Source of the DNA: an uncultured Ramlibacter sp. | GTDB taxonomy: Bacteria; Pseudomonadota; Gammaproteobacteria; Burkholderiales; Burkholderiaceae_C | Assembly (NCBI RefSeq): GCF_936925435.1 | Contig: NZ_CAKZHQ010000010.1 | Location: 1-37,874, forward strand | Direction of reading: 5' to 3' | Length of the DNA stretch: 37,874 nt | Shown here: piece after piece, positions 1-9,091 of the stretch | Position numbering within the stretch: the first letter of the stretch is position 1 | How the letters are laid out: every line of letters starts with the position of its first letter | The notes under the pieces: model-generated | The model's database searches: none | The model's input: the letters and a program-made list of their open reading frames with translations, nothing else | What the model was told of the DNA's origin: nothing | Program-made: the position numbers and the translations under genes

Positions 1-1559
1 GCTTCAACAGCCAAATCGTCTTCTGTGATCCATCCGGCGGAAAGCCGCGCCTGGACGATCATGTTTTCAGCTTCTGCACGGGAAATCTCGAACTTCGAGA
101 ACAGGCCCTCGAACTTCTTTGTTTCGCCGTTCTTGCGTTCGCTCCAGCCCACCAGGTCGTCGGCGGCGCAGCCTGCGAAGTCTTCGATCGTCTTGATGCC
201 GTCTTCGCCAAGCGCGACCATCATCTGCGAGGTCATGCCGTTGATCTCGCGCAGTTCGTCGGCAACGCCGAGTTCCTTACGCTTGGCATCTCTCTCTGCT
301 TCGATCTTCTCGATATATTCACGAGCGCGGGTCTGGATTTCTTCAGCCGTATCGTCGTCGAAACCATCGATCGAGGCAATTTCGTCCAGCTCGACATAAG
401 CCAGTTCCTCGACGGCGGCGAAGCCTTCCGAGGCCAGAACCTGACCGACCATTTCGTCGACGTCGAGGGCGTCCATGAACAGGTTGGTGCGTTCGTTGAA
501 TTCCTTCTGACGGCGCTCGGATTCTTCCGCTTCCGTCATGATGTCGATGTCCCAGCCGGTCAGCTGCGAGGCCAGGCGCACGTTCTGGCCGCGGCGACCG
601 ATGGCCAGCGACAGCTGCTCGTCCGGAACCACGACTTCGATGCGTTCTGCGTCTTCGTCGAGAACGACCTTAGCGACTTCAGCCGGCTGCAGGGCGTTGA
701 CGATGAAGGAAGCGGGATCCTGGCTCCACGGAATGATGTCGATCTTTTCACCCTGCAGTTCGCCGACGACGGCCTGGACGCGGGAACCGCGCATACCGAC
801 GCAAGCGCCGACCGGATCGATCGAGCTATCGTTCGAGATGACGGCGATCTTGGCGCGCGAACCCGGGTCACGGGCGCAGCTCTTGATCTCCAGCAGGCCC
901 TGCTCGATCTCGGGCACTTCCTGGCGGAACAGCTCGATCATGAACTCGGGCGCGGAACGCGACAGGATGATGGGCGCGCCGCGCAGCGTCAGGTCCACTT
1001 CCATGATCATGGCCCGCACACGGTCGCCCGAGCGCAGGTTTTCCTTGGGGATCATCTCGCTGCGGCGCAGGCGCCCTTCGACGCGGCCGGACTCGACAAT
1101 GATGTCGCCCTTGTCCATGCGCTTGACGGTGCCCACGAAGATCTTGTCGCCACGCGACATGAAGTCGTTGAGCAGCATCTCGCGCTCGGCATCGCGGATC
1201 TTCTGCAGGATGACCTGCTTGGCAGCCATCGCGCCGATGCGGCCGATCGGCACCGAATCCACCGCTTCCTCGATGTATTCATCGAGCTCGATGTCGGGCA
1301 TTTCTTCCTTGGCCTCGAACAACAGGATTTCCTGCTCGGGCAGCTGCAGGCCGGCCTCGTCCGGAACGACGTGCCAGCGGCGGAAGGTCTCGTAGTTGCC
1401 CGTGTCGCGGTCGACGGCCACGCGGATGTCCACGTCGCCTTCGTACAGCTTCTTGGTCGCCTGGGCCAGGGCCGATTCAACTGCGCCAAACACAACATCT
1501 CTCTCGACGTTCTTCTCGCGCGAGATGGCTTCAACCAGCATCAACATTTCGCGGTTCAT
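1..1559 (-). CDS. nusA: Transcription termination/antitermination factor NusA (3' end outside window)
   Basis: NusA binds RNA polymerase and nascent RNA and controls pausing, termination and antitermination. Translating from the ATG at 1559 gives about 519 residues that run open to the window edge. They begin [17 protein letters not shown], the usual NusA N-terminus. The S1 domain (around [18 protein letters not shown]), the KH region ([29 protein letters not shown]) and C-terminal helix-hairpin-helix repeats ([14 protein letters not shown]) follow in order. E. coli NusA has 495 residues, so only the last few codons should be missing. The start lies one base after the rimP stop (TGA-C-ATG), so the two genes are almost certainly co-transcribed and translationally coupled. 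infB would be expected just beyond the edge. The identification is firm; the exact C-terminus cannot be seen. Confidence 0.97.
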   Translation of the reverse strand, partial: MNREMLMLVEAISREKNVERDVVFGAVESALAQATKKLYEGDVDIRVAVDRDTGNYETFRRWHVVPDEAGLQLPEQEILLFEAKEEMPDIELDEYIEEAVDSVPIGRIGAMAAKQVILQKIRDAEREMLLNDFMSRGDKIFVGTVKRMDKGDIIVESGRVEGRLRRSEMIPKENLRSGDRVRAMIMEVDLTLRGAPIILSRSAPEFMIELFRQEVPEIEQGLLEIKSCARDPGSRAKIAVISNDSSIDPVGACVGMRGSRVQAVVGELQGEKIDIIPWSQDPASFIVNALQPAEVAKVVLDEDAERIEVVVPDEQLSLAIGRRGQNVRLASQLTGWDIDIMTEAEESERRQKEFNERTNLFMDALDVDEMVGQVLASEGFAAVEELAYVELDEIASIDGFDDDTAEEIQTRAREYIEKIEAERDAKRKELGVADELREINGMTSQMMVALGEDGIKTIEDFAGCAADDLVGWSERKNGETKKFEGLFSKFEISRAEAENMIVQARLSAGWITEDDLAVE

Positions 1560-1560
1560 G

Positions 1561-2127
1561 TCACGACTCTCCTGTCTGCCTGGGCTGTCTGCCCTTGAAA
1601 TCCACAATCGAAGCCAGCCGCGCTTCCTTGAGCTCGTCCAGCGTAAAACCCAGGGCCTGCAACGGTGCAGCCGCCCTCTTCTTGCTCACTTTCGCGCCCG
1701 GCTTGGCGACGGGCTCGTCGGCCCAGACGATCTGCCAGCCGCCGGCCTCGGTGCGCTCGAGCGTGCCGCGAAACTTCTTGCGGTTGGCAGACACCTGACC
1801 GGCGGCTGCCGCGCCCATCGGCGCCTTGAGCGTGACGTCGACCACCCGGCCGGCAAAACGCTCGAAATCCTTCTGTCCACGCAACGGCCGATCGATGCCC
1901 GGCGATGACACCTCGAGGCGTTTGTATTCAGTGCCCTCGACTTCCAGCGCAAACTGCAGCTGGCGCGTCACCTTTTCGCAGTCCTCGACATTGACAAGCT
2001 GCTCTTGCGCCGGATCCCAGGGCAGATCGATGGTGATGCGCAGCAGGCCGCCGGCGGAGCGCTCGATCTCCACCAGCTCATAGCCCAGCCCTGTCACGGT
2101 TTGTTCGACGATGTCCTGTAGCGCCAC
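1561..2127 (-). CDS. rimP: Ribosome maturation factor RimP
   Basis: RimP assists maturation of the 30S ribosomal subunit in the cytoplasm. The 188-residue product shows the family features: GYELVEIERSAGGLLRITID near the N-terminus, the conserved VSSPGIDRPL segment around residues 73-82, and a C-terminal SH3-like domain ending near GFTLDELKEARL. It is longer than E. coli RimP (about 150) because of an Ala/Lys-rich insertion before the last strand, which is common in betaproteobacteria. The start codon is GTG at 2127; I see no better in-frame ATG, and the family N-terminus begins there. It is the first gene of the rimP-nusA operon and lies just downstream of the terminator at 2163-2189, so its promoter must be in or close to 2128-2160. 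Confidence 0.95.
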   Translation of the reverse strand: MALQDIVEQTVTGLGYELVEIERSAGGLLRITIDLPWDPAQEQLVNVEDCEKVTRQLQFALEVEGTEYKRLEVSSPGIDRPLRGQKDFERFAGRVVDVTLKAPMGAAAAGQVSANRKKFRGTLERTEAGGWQIVWADEPVAKPGAKVSKKRAAAPLQALGFTLDELKEARLASIVDFKGRQPRQTGES

Positions 2128-2162
2128 TGTCTGTCTTGGTCCCTGGATGAAAAGCGATCGAC

Positions 2163-2189
2163 CAAAAAAAACGGGCGGTGATTACCCGC
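2163..2189 (-). terminator. Intrinsic terminator of the yejABEF-arfB operon
   Basis: A 10-bp perfect stem, AAACGGGCGG paired with CCGCCCGTTT, has a 7-base loop. Read on the minus strand it is followed by a run of T (the A-run at 2163-2170 on the plus strand). An outer GACCA/TGGTC pairing could extend the stem. It sits 75-100 bases past the arfB stop in the right orientation, and ahead of rimP. It therefore separates the transporter operon from the rimP-nusA operon. Confidence 0.85.
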
Positions 2190-2263
2190 CCGTTTGGTCG
2201 TGAAGCAAGGATTGTACCTCGTAAAGCCTTGATTTGCAAGGGTTTAGCAGGTCTCCAATGCCT

Positions 2264-2677
2264 TTAATCGGCCACCTTGCTGCGCAGCATTTTCACCTGG
2301 GATCGCAGGCTCTTGCCCTCCAGCCGCCGCCTCTTGGAAGCCTTGGTGGGCTTGGTGGGCCGGCGCACCCTGGGCGGGACGGCGACGCTGTCGACCAGCT
2401 CCTGCAGCCGGCCCAGGGCCTCGGCCCGGTTCATGTCCTGGCTGCGGTGTTCCTGGGCCTTGATCACCAGCACGCCATCGCGGGTGATGCGCTGGTCCGG
2501 CAGGGCCAGCAGGCGGTCCTTGTGGTCCTGCGCCAGCGAGGAGCGCGGGATGTCAAAGCGCAGGTGGATGGCGCTGGAGACCTTGTTGACGTTCTGGCCG
2601 CCCGCCCCCTGGGCCCGCATGGCCGTGAGTTCGACCTCGTTTTCCGGGATGATGGTGGGGGATTTGCCGGTGGTCAT
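2264..2677 (-). CDS. arfB: Alternative ribosome-rescue peptidyl-tRNA hydrolase ArfB (YaeJ)
   Basis: ArfB frees ribosomes stalled on mRNAs without a stop codon by hydrolysing the peptidyl-tRNA ester. The 137-residue product has the release-factor catalytic motif GGQ at residues 26-28, within MRAQGAGGQNVNKVSSA. It ends in the long basic tail (RRPTKPTKASKRRRLEGKSL) that enters the empty mRNA channel. It lacks the codon-recognition domains of RF1/RF2, and its length matches ArfB (E. coli 140). It begins four bases after the yejF stop and is the last gene before the terminator, so it appears to be transcribed with the peptide transporter. No strong Shine-Dalgarno precedes the ATG, which suggests coupling to yejF translation. 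Confidence 0.95.
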   Translation of the reverse strand: MTTGKSPTIIPENEVELTAMRAQGAGGQNVNKVSSAIHLRFDIPRSSLAQDHKDRLLALPDQRITRDGVLVIKAQEHRSQDMNRAEALGRLQELVDSVAVPPRVRRPTKPTKASKRRRLEGKSLRSQVKMLRSKVAD

Positions 2678-2681
2678 TTTT

Positions 2682-4289
2682 TCAGGAAGCCGCCGCCACC
2701 AGGGCGCGGGTGTAGGGGTTTTGCGGCGCGTCCAGCACCTGGGCCACGCTGCCGGCCTCGAGCACGTCGCCGTCCTTCATGACCATCACATCGTGGGCCA
2801 TGGCGCGGATCACATCCACGTCGTGGGTGATCAGCAGGTAGCTCAGGCCCTTGTCGCGCTGCAGGCCTTGCAGCAGCTTAAGCACCTGCTTCTGGATGGT
2901 CACGTCCAGGGCGCTGGTGGGTTCGTCCAGCACCAGCAGCTGCGGCCCGACGATCAGGGCCCGGGCGATGGCCAGGCGCTGGCGCTGACCGCCGGAGAAC
3001 TCATGCGGGTAGCGTTGCAGCAGGCCGGGGAACTGGGCCTCGCCCAGGCCCACGTCGGCCAGGGCAGCCACCACCCGCTCCCGGCGCTGGGCCAGCGGCA
3101 GCTGCGGCTCGTGCACCAGCAGGCCCTCACCGACGATTTCTTCCACCGTCATGCGCGGCGACAGCGAGGAATAGGGATCCTGGAACACCACCTGGACCAG
3201 GCGGCGAATGGCCTTGTTGCCGGCTGCATCCGGGCCCCAGCGCCGGCCCATCACCTCAAGGCTGCCGCTGTACGGCACCAGGCCCAGGGCGGCCAGGGCC
3301 AGGGTCGATTTGCCAGAGCCGGATTCGCCCACCACGCCCAGGGTGCGGCCCGCAGCGATGGCAAAGCCGGCACCGCGCACGGCGGAAAAAGCACCCTTGC
3401 GGAACCAGCCGCGAAAGCCCGGCACGGGCACGGGATAGCTCACCGCCAGCTCGCTGGCTTGCATGACGGGGGCGCCCGCGGCCGGCGCCTCCACCAGCTC
3501 GCGCGTGGGCCGGCTGTCGATCAGCTTGCGGGTGTAGGCGTGCTGGGGGTCGGCGAAAACCGCGGCGACCGCGCCCTCCTCCACCAGGTGGCCGTTTTCC
3601 ATCACCGCCACCCGGTCGGCGAACTTGCGCACCAGGTGCAGGTCGTGGGTGATGAGCAACACCGCCATGCCGGTCTGGCGCTGCAGGTCGGACAGCAGCT
3701 CCAGGATCTGCAGCCGCAGGGTGACGTCCAGGGCCGTGGTCGGCTCGTCGGCCAGCAACAGGCGCGGCCGGCAGGCCAGCGCCATGGCGATCATGGCGCG
3801 CTGGCGCTGGCCGCCCGAGAGCTGGTGCGGGAAGGCGCGGGCCCGGCGCTGCGGCTCGGGGATGCCGGTGGCCGCCAGGGCCTCGACGGCGCCGGCCCAG
3901 GCCTGGCTGCGCGACAGGCCCTGCTTGAGCTCCAGCACCTCGGCCACCTGGTCGCCCACGCTGAACAGCGGATTGAGCGCCGTCATCGGCTCCTGGAAGA
4001 TCATGGCGATCTCGCTGCCGCGGACCCCGAGCAGCGCATGCTCTGAAATCGATAGCAGATCACGTCCATTTGACGGGGGCTGGAGGCCGGAAAGCACCGC
4101 AGAACCGCTGATCTGGGCGTTTTGCACCAGGCGCAGCAAGGCCAGGGCCGTCACCGTCTTGCCCGAGCCTGACTCGCCCACCAGGGCCAGCTTCTCGCCC
4201 GGCGCGATCGAGAAATCGATGCCATGCACCACCTCCTTGCCACCGAAGGCGACGCGCAGGCCGTGGACGTCGAGCAGGGGCGTGGTCAT
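2682..4289 (-). CDS. yejF: Peptide ABC transporter, double ATP-binding protein YejF
   Basis: This 535-residue protein fuses two nucleotide-binding domains and powers the YejABEF importer (oligopeptides, microcin C type peptides) at the inner face of the inner membrane. The first Walker A is GESGSGKT with Lys44 and its signature LSGGQRQR is near residue 158. The second Walker A is GESGSGKS with Lys327 and its signature FSGGQRQR is near 432. Walker B segments LLLADEPTTALD and LLVLDEPTSALD are both intact, followed by LLITHD switch histidines. The ATG at 4289 overlaps the yejE stop (ATGA). The open frame runs further upstream, but only in the overlap with yejE, and the MTTPLLDVHGL start matches the family. 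Confidence 0.95.
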   Translation of the reverse strand: MTTPLLDVHGLRVAFGGKEVVHGIDFSIAPGEKLALVGESGSGKTVTALALLRLVQNAQISGSAVLSGLQPPSNGRDLLSISEHALLGVRGSEIAMIFQEPMTALNPLFSVGDQVAEVLELKQGLSRSQAWAGAVEALAATGIPEPQRRARAFPHQLSGGQRQRAMIAMALACRPRLLLADEPTTALDVTLRLQILELLSDLQRQTGMAVLLITHDLHLVRKFADRVAVMENGHLVEEGAVAAVFADPQHAYTRKLIDSRPTRELVEAPAAGAPVMQASELAVSYPVPVPGFRGWFRKGAFSAVRGAGFAIAAGRTLGVVGESGSGKSTLALAALGLVPYSGSLEVMGRRWGPDAAGNKAIRRLVQVVFQDPYSSLSPRMTVEEIVGEGLLVHEPQLPLAQRRERVVAALADVGLGEAQFPGLLQRYPHEFSGGQRQRLAIARALIVGPQLLVLDEPTSALDVTIQKQVLKLLQGLQRDKGLSYLLITHDVDVIRAMAHDVMVMKDGDVLEAGSVAQVLDAPQNPYTRALVAAAS

Positions 4290-5332
4290 TTTTCGGCTTT
4301 CCGCGGGTCCAGCGCATCGCGCAAGGCATCGCCCATGAACGTCAGCAGCAGCAGGGTCACGACCAACACGACAAAGGTCGACAACGAGATCCACCATGCG
4401 TCGATATTGGCCTTGCCCTGGCTGAGCAGTTCGCCCAGCGAGGGCGTGCCCGGCGGCACGCCCAGGCCCAGGAAGTCCAGCGAGGTCAGGGCCAGGATGG
4501 CGGCGCTCATGCGAAACGGCAGGAAGGTGACGACCGGCGTCATGCTGTTGGGCAGGATGTGGCGCCACATGATGCGGCTGTTGCCCACACCCAGGGCCCG
4601 GGCGGCGCGCACATAGTCCATCTGGCGGTTGCGCAGGAACTCGGCCCGCACATAGTCCGACAGGCCCATCCAGCCGAACAGCGACAGCAGGACCAGCAAC
4701 AAGGCGATACTGGGCGCAAAGATGGCGCTGAAGATGATCAGCAGGTAGAGCTCGGGCATCGCGCCCCAGATCTCGATGAAGCGCTGGAAGGCCAGGTCGG
4801 TCTTGCCACCGAAATAGCCCTGGATGGCGCCGGTGAGCACGCCCACCAGCACGCCGATGGCCGTCAGGGCCAGGCTGAACAGCACGCTGACCCGGAAGCC
4901 ATAGAGCAGCTGGGCCAGCAGGTCACGGCCGCGGTCGTCCGTGCCCAGCAGGTTGGCGGACGAAGGTGCGGCCGGATTGGGTGTGGTGGTGAAGTAGTTC
5001 AGCGTCTTGGGGCCGTAGCGGTTGGCCGGGTACAGCGCCCAGTTACCGTCCTGCGCCAGCTTGTCCCGGATGAAGGGGTCGAGGTAGTCCGCGGGGGCGC
5101 GGAAGTCGCCGCCGAAAGTGGTCTCGGGGTAGTCCTTGGCGACCGGGAAGTAAAAGCTGCCCTCGTAGCGCACCACCAGCGGCCGGTCGTTGGACAGCAG
5201 CTCGGCAAACAGGCTGAGCACCACCATGGCGGCAAACAGCAGCAGGCTGCCAAAGCCCAGCCGGTTGCGCCGGAAGCGCTGCCAGGCCCGCCGGCCCGGG
5301 CTCACAGGGACGGGGACGGCGGCGTCAGTCAA
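4286..5332 (-). CDS. yejE: Peptide ABC transporter permease YejE
   Basis: This is one of the two inner-membrane permeases of the YejABEF importer, 348 residues long. It has a first membrane segment near residues 26-46 (LGFGSLLLFAAMVVLSLF), then a long periplasmic loop (SNDRPLVVRYEGSFYFPV) typical of YejE. Five further hydrophobic segments make up the binding-protein-dependent permease domain. The EAA-type loop that contacts the ATPase reads RAARALGVGNSRIMWRHILPN. It overlaps yejB by 8 bases at its start and yejF by 4 bases at its end, a strongly coupled arrangement. Confidence 0.95.
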   Translation of the reverse strand: MTDAAVPVPVSPGRRAWQRFRRNRLGFGSLLLFAAMVVLSLFAELLSNDRPLVVRYEGSFYFPVAKDYPETTFGGDFRAPADYLDPFIRDKLAQDGNWALYPANRYGPKTLNYFTTTPNPAAPSSANLLGTDDRGRDLLAQLLYGFRVSVLFSLALTAIGVLVGVLTGAIQGYFGGKTDLAFQRFIEIWGAMPELYLLIIFSAIFAPSIALLLVLLSLFGWMGLSDYVRAEFLRNRQMDYVRAARALGVGNSRIMWRHILPNSMTPVVTFLPFRMSAAILALTSLDFLGLGVPPGTPSLGELLSQGKANIDAWWISLSTFVVLVVTLLLLTFMGDALRDALDPRKAEK

Positions 5333-6341
5333 ACTTCACCCGCGGGTCGACAAGGACGTAGCAAAGGTCGGAGACCAGCTTGGTCACCAGGCCAAGCAGC
5401 GTGAACAGGTAGAGCGTGCCCAAGACGACCGGATAGTCGCGGCGGATCACGCTCTCGTAACTGAGCAGGCCCAGGCCATCGAGAGAGAACAGGGTCTCGA
5501 TCAGCAGCGAGCCGGTGAAGAAGGCGCCGATGAAGGCCGCCGGAAAGCCGGTGATGATGGGAATCAGGGCGTTGCGCAACACGTGCTTCCACAGCACGCG
5601 CTTCTCGCTCAGGCCCTTGGCGCGCGCCGTCAGCACGTACTGCTTGCGGATCTCCTCCAGGAAAGCGTTCTTGGTCAGCATGGCGGTGACGGCGAAGCTG
5701 CCAAAGACCATGGCCGTGACAGGCAGCGCGATGTGCCAGAGGTAATCGGTGATGCGCGCGCCCCAGGCCAGCTGCTCCCAGTTGGCCGAGGTCAGGCCGC
5801 GCAGCGGGAACCACTGCAGCTGGCCGCCGAAGATCACCAGCAGGGCCACGCCCAGCACGAAGCCGGGGATGGCATAGCCCACCAGCACCAGCAGCGTGGT
5901 CACCAGGTCGAAGCGCGAGCCCGAGCGCACGGCCTTGGCCACGCCCAGGGGCACGGCCACCAGGTAGCTGATGAAGAATGTCCACAGGCCCAGGCTGATG
6001 GACACCGGCAGCTTTTCCTTGATCAGCGACCAGACGTCCTTGCCCTGGAAAAAGCTCTTGCCCAGGTCGAAGCGGGCGTACTGGCCCAGCATCTGGACGA
6101 AGCGCTCGTGGGCCGGCTTGTCGAAGCCGTACAAGGCCTTGATCTCCTGCACCTGGCGGGCGTCCAGCGTGCGCCGGCCCGAGGGGTTGCCGGAGATGCC
6201 GCCCTCCTTGGCCGTGAGTTGCGACAGCAGCTGCTCGGCCGGCCCACCCGGCACGAACTGGATCACCGCGAAGTTGATCAGCAGGACGCCCAGCAACGTG
6301 GGGATGATGAGCAGCAGGCGCCGCAGGATGTAGGCAGGCAT
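5325..6341 (-). CDS. yejB: Peptide ABC transporter permease YejB
   Basis: This is the second permease of the YejABEF importer, 338 residues long. It starts MPAYILRRLLLIIPTLLGV, the standard N-terminal membrane segment of DppB/YejB permeases, followed by INFAVIQFVPGGPAEQLL. The EAA loop reads LTARAKGLSEKRVLWKHVLRNA. Five or six membrane segments are visible. YejB proteins are longer than OppB-type permeases because of an insertion after the first segment, here the EGGISGNPSGRRTLDARQV region. Its ATG is three bases after the yejA stop. Confidence 0.95.
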   Translation of the reverse strand: MPAYILRRLLLIIPTLLGVLLINFAVIQFVPGGPAEQLLSQLTAKEGGISGNPSGRRTLDARQVQEIKALYGFDKPAHERFVQMLGQYARFDLGKSFFQGKDVWSLIKEKLPVSISLGLWTFFISYLVAVPLGVAKAVRSGSRFDLVTTLLVLVGYAIPGFVLGVALLVIFGGQLQWFPLRGLTSANWEQLAWGARITDYLWHIALPVTAMVFGSFAVTAMLTKNAFLEEIRKQYVLTARAKGLSEKRVLWKHVLRNALIPIITGFPAAFIGAFFTGSLLIETLFSLDGLGLLSYESVIRRDYPVVLGTLYLFTLLGLVTKLVSDLCYVLVDPRVKFD

Positions 6342-6344
6342 GGT

Positions 6345-8168
6345 CTAGCGGGCCTCGGTCCACCACATGGTCAGCAACCAGGAGCCGGCCAGGATGTGCG
6401 AGGGCATGGCCGGCGGATGCTGCAGCGGCTTCTTGTGCACCAGAAAATACTGCTTGCCGTAGTACATGGGCACGACGTAGTGCTGGTGCAGCAGGTAGCG
6501 GTCCAGCGCTCGCGCGCCGGCGGCGATGGCGCGGCGGTCCGGGCTGCCGACGATCTGCTCGATCAGTTCGTCCAGCACCTCGTCGCCGATGCCGCTGAGG
6601 TTCTGGCTGCCCTTCTCGCTGGCCGACTTGGAACCGAAGTCGTCGTACAGCTCGTTGCCCGGGCTGGACGAGCCGCCCAGCATGTTGACCGCCATGTCGA
6701 AATCGAAATCGTCCTGGCGCTTCTTGATCAGGCTGGCATCGGCCAAGCGGTAGCGCAGCTCGATGCCCAGCTTGCCCAGGTTGCGCGCATAGGGTGCCAG
6801 CACAGTCTCGGAGCTGCGATCGACGATGTCGATCAGGATGACGAAGGGCTGGCCGGCCGCATTGCGAAGCGCGCCGTCGCGGAAGCTCCAGCCCGCTTCG
6901 CCCAGCAGCTGCTGGGCCTGCAGCAGGTTGCGCCGCAGCCCGTTGGGCGCGTCGGCCGTGGTCGCGGGCCGCGGCAGCGGCCCCTGGGTGCGTGCCAGGT
7001 ACTGGGCCTTGGTCTGCAGGCGCTCCAACAAGGCCTGTTCGTCGGGCGTGACTGCGTCCTGCGCCATCAGGTCGTCGTTGTTCTGAAAGTAGCTCTGGGT
7101 GCGGGCCCGGCGCTGGTAGAAGATGCGCTGGTTGAGCCAGTCGAAGTCGAAGGCCAGGCCCAGGGCGCGCCGCACGCGGATGTCGCCAAACTGCGGCCGC
7201 CGCAGGTTGAGCACCAGGCCCTGCATGCCGGTGCTGCGCCGGTGCGAGATCTCCGACTTGACGATCTCGCCCGAGTCGAAGCGCCGGCCCTTGTACTTGC
7301 GCACCCAGGAGCTGATCGAGGTCTCTTCCAGCGCATCGAGCTCGCCGGCTTTGAGCCCCTCTTCCTCGCCCAAGCGGTCGCGGAAGTACTGGTATGACAC
7401 CTCGCCGAAATTGAACATGCCCTTGCGGGACGGCAGATCGTTGGCCCAGTAGTCGGCGCGCCGCTTGTAGGTGATGAATTTGCCGAAACTGAGCTTGTCG
7501 ATCGCGTAGGGGCCGCTGGCAATGGGCTGCTCGCTGTCGAACTGGTCGATGGTCCGACCCTTGCTCCAGGCGCGCGAGAACACCGGCAGCTGGCCCAGGA
7601 TCATGTGCAGCTCGGAGTTGCGGCGCTTGAAGTCAAAGCGCAGCACCCGCTCGCTGACCACCACCGCCTCCTTCACGTCGACCCAGTAGGAGCGGAAGGT
7701 CGGCGCCGCCTGCTTGCTCATGAGCATGTCGAAGCTGTGCTTCACATCCTGCGCCAACACCGGATCGCCGTTGGAAAAACGCGCCTTGGGGTTGAGCCGG
7801 AACGTCACGCTCAGCTTGTCGTCGGCCAATTGCACGTCCTCGGCCAGCAGGCCGTAACGCGAGAAAGGCTCGTCCTCGCTGGGTGCGGTGAGCGAGTCGA
7901 AGACCAGGCCGTACTCGGCAAAGATGAAGCCGTTGGAGCTGCGCCCCATGCCCACGGCCACCTGGCCCTTGAGGGTGAAGGGGTTGAGCTTGTCGAAGCT
8001 GCCGCTGGCCGAGAGCACCAGACGGCCGCCCTTGGGCGCATCGGGATTGACGTAGTCGAAATGCGTGAAGCCGGCCGGGTACTTGGGCGCATAGCCCATG
8101 CCCAGGCCATGCGCCGCCCAGGACGGCATCGCCAGCACGCAAGCCAACAAAATCAACAAACCCCGCAT
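6345..8168 (-). CDS. yejA: Periplasmic peptide-binding protein YejA
   Basis: This is a family 5 extracellular solute-binding protein that delivers peptides to YejBEF in the periplasm. The start chosen at 8168 gives 607 residues with a clear signal peptide ([18 protein letters not shown], cleavage after SWA). The open frame continues 32 codons upstream into the fabI start, but that extension would bury the signal peptide. YejA features include [13 protein letters not shown] near the mature N-terminus, [17 protein letters not shown] in the middle and [16 protein letters not shown] near the C-terminus. It is the first gene of the operon and diverges from fabI across 37 bases, so its promoter probably overlaps the fabI start. 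Confidence 0.94.
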   Translation of the reverse strand: MRGLLILLACVLAMPSWAAHGLGMGYAPKYPAGFTHFDYVNPDAPKGGRLVLSASGSFDKLNPFTLKGQVAVGMGRSSNGFIFAEYGLVFDSLTAPSEDEPFSRYGLLAEDVQLADDKLSVTFRLNPKARFSNGDPVLAQDVKHSFDMLMSKQAAPTFRSYWVDVKEAVVVSERVLRFDFKRRNSELHMILGQLPVFSRAWSKGRTIDQFDSEQPIASGPYAIDKLSFGKFITYKRRADYWANDLPSRKGMFNFGEVSYQYFRDRLGEEEGLKAGELDALEETSISSWVRKYKGRRFDSGEIVKSEISHRRSTGMQGLVLNLRRPQFGDIRVRRALGLAFDFDWLNQRIFYQRRARTQSYFQNNDDLMAQDAVTPDEQALLERLQTKAQYLARTQGPLPRPATTADAPNGLRRNLLQAQQLLGEAGWSFRDGALRNAAGQPFVILIDIVDRSSETVLAPYARNLGKLGIELRYRLADASLIKKRQDDFDFDMAVNMLGGSSSPGNELYDDFGSKSASEKGSQNLSGIGDEVLDELIEQIVGSPDRRAIAAGARALDRYLLHQHYVVPMYYGKQYFLVHKKPLQHPPAMPSHILAGSWLLTMWWTEAR

Positions 8169-8205
8169 GCGACAATTCTGCACAGTTTTTCTACAAGAGA
8201 GCGCT

Positions 8206-9000
8206 ATGGGATTCCTGACTGGCAAAAAACTCCTGATCACCGGTGTGTTGTCGAACCGCTCCATCGCCTATGGCATCGCCAAATCCTGCCATGCCCAGGG
8301 CGCCGAACTGGCCTTCAGCTACGTCGGCGAACGCTTCAAGGAGCGCATCACCGAGTTCGCCGCCGACTTCGGCTCCAAGCTGGTGTTCGACTGCGACGTG
8401 GGCGACGACGCCCAGATCGACAAGCTGTTCACCGACCTGTCGGCCACCTGGCCCAGGTTCGACGGCTTTGTCCATGCCATCGGCTTTGCCCCGCGCGAGG
8501 CCATCGCCGGCGACTTCCTCGAAGGCATCTCGCGCGAGGCCTTTCGCATCGCCCACGACATCAGCGCCTACAGCTTCCCGGCCATGGCCAAGGCCGCCCT
8601 GCCCTACCTGAACGACAAGTCGGCCCTGCTGACCCTGACCTACCTGGGTGCGCTGCGCACCGTGCCCAACTACAACACCATGGGCCTGGCCAAGGCCTCG
8701 CTGGAAGCCTCGGTGCGCTACCTGGCCGAGTCGCTCGGACCCAAGGGCATCCGCGTCAACGGCATCAGCGCCGGCCCGATCAAGACGCTGGCGGCCAGCG
8801 GCATCAAGGGCTTCGGCAAGATCCTGTCGGTGGTGGCCGAGGCCTCGCCGATCCGCCGCAACGTGACCATCGAGGACGTGGGCAACGTGGCGGCCTTCAT
8901 GCTGTCGGACCTGGCCGGCGGCGTCAGCGCCGAGATCACCTACGTGGACGGCGGCTTCAGCCACGTGGTCGGCGGCATCGCCGAGCCCGCAGCCGGCTGA
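8206..9000 (+). CDS. fabI: Enoyl-[acyl-carrier-protein] reductase (NADH) FabI
   Basis: FabI catalyses the last step of each elongation cycle in type II fatty acid synthesis, reducing enoyl-ACP with NADH. The 264-residue protein begins [20 protein letters not shown], the family N-terminus, so the ATG at 8206 is preferred over an in-frame ATG at 8098 inside yejA. The short-chain reductase triad has the FabI form: Tyr146, Tyr156 and Lys163 (Y-x6-K, in [13 protein letters not shown]), at the same numbers as in E. coli. The flexible substrate-binding loop [14 protein letters not shown] and the C-terminal [16 protein letters not shown] are intact. A purine-rich stretch (AAGAGAG) precedes the start. 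This is probably an essential gene and the target of triclosan-type inhibitors. Confidence 0.97.
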   Translation: MGFLTGKKLLITGVLSNRSIAYGIAKSCHAQGAELAFSYVGERFKERITEFAADFGSKLVFDCDVGDDAQIDKLFTDLSATWPRFDGFVHAIGFAPREAIAGDFLEGISREAFRIAHDISAYSFPAMAKAALPYLNDKSALLTLTYLGALRTVPNYNTMGLAKASLEASVRYLAESLGPKGIRVNGISAGPIKTLAASGIKGFGKILSVVAEASPIRRNVTIEDVGNVAAFMLSDLAGGVSAEITYVDGGFSHVVGGIAEPAAG

Positions 9001-9008
9001 GCGCCTGG

Positions 9009-9085
9009 CTGGAGGCAAAATCGGCCTCCAGCGCCCGTCAAACAAGCCTCCCGCGCTATCGAAGAGATAGCGCTTGGGGTGGCTT
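9009..9085. terminator. Paired inverted repeats between convergent fabI and decarboxylase
   Basis: Two hairpins fill the 91-base space between convergent genes. The first pairs CTGGAGGC (9009-9016) with GCCTCCAG (9024-9031) around a 7-base loop. The second pairs GCGCTATC (9053-9060) with GATAGCGC (9066-9073), and an outer AAGCC/GGCTT pairing (9044-9048 and 9081-9085) extends it. Neither is followed by a good T-run on either strand. The placement fits a bidirectional terminator, but this is inferred from position and symmetry only. The second could also be a dispersed repeat. Confidence 0.55.
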
Positions 9086-9091
9086 GCCGGA

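Noticed and set aside
2682..4568. A longer start for yejF (628 residues)
   Set aside because: The extra 93 residues fall inside yejE in another frame and do not resemble the family; the ATGA overlap at 4286-4289 gives the normal start.
5190..7397. A 735-codon open frame on the plus strand opposite yejB and yejA
   Set aside because: It is antisense to the yej operon and shows the same composition artefact (runs of Gln, His, Ala, no motif).
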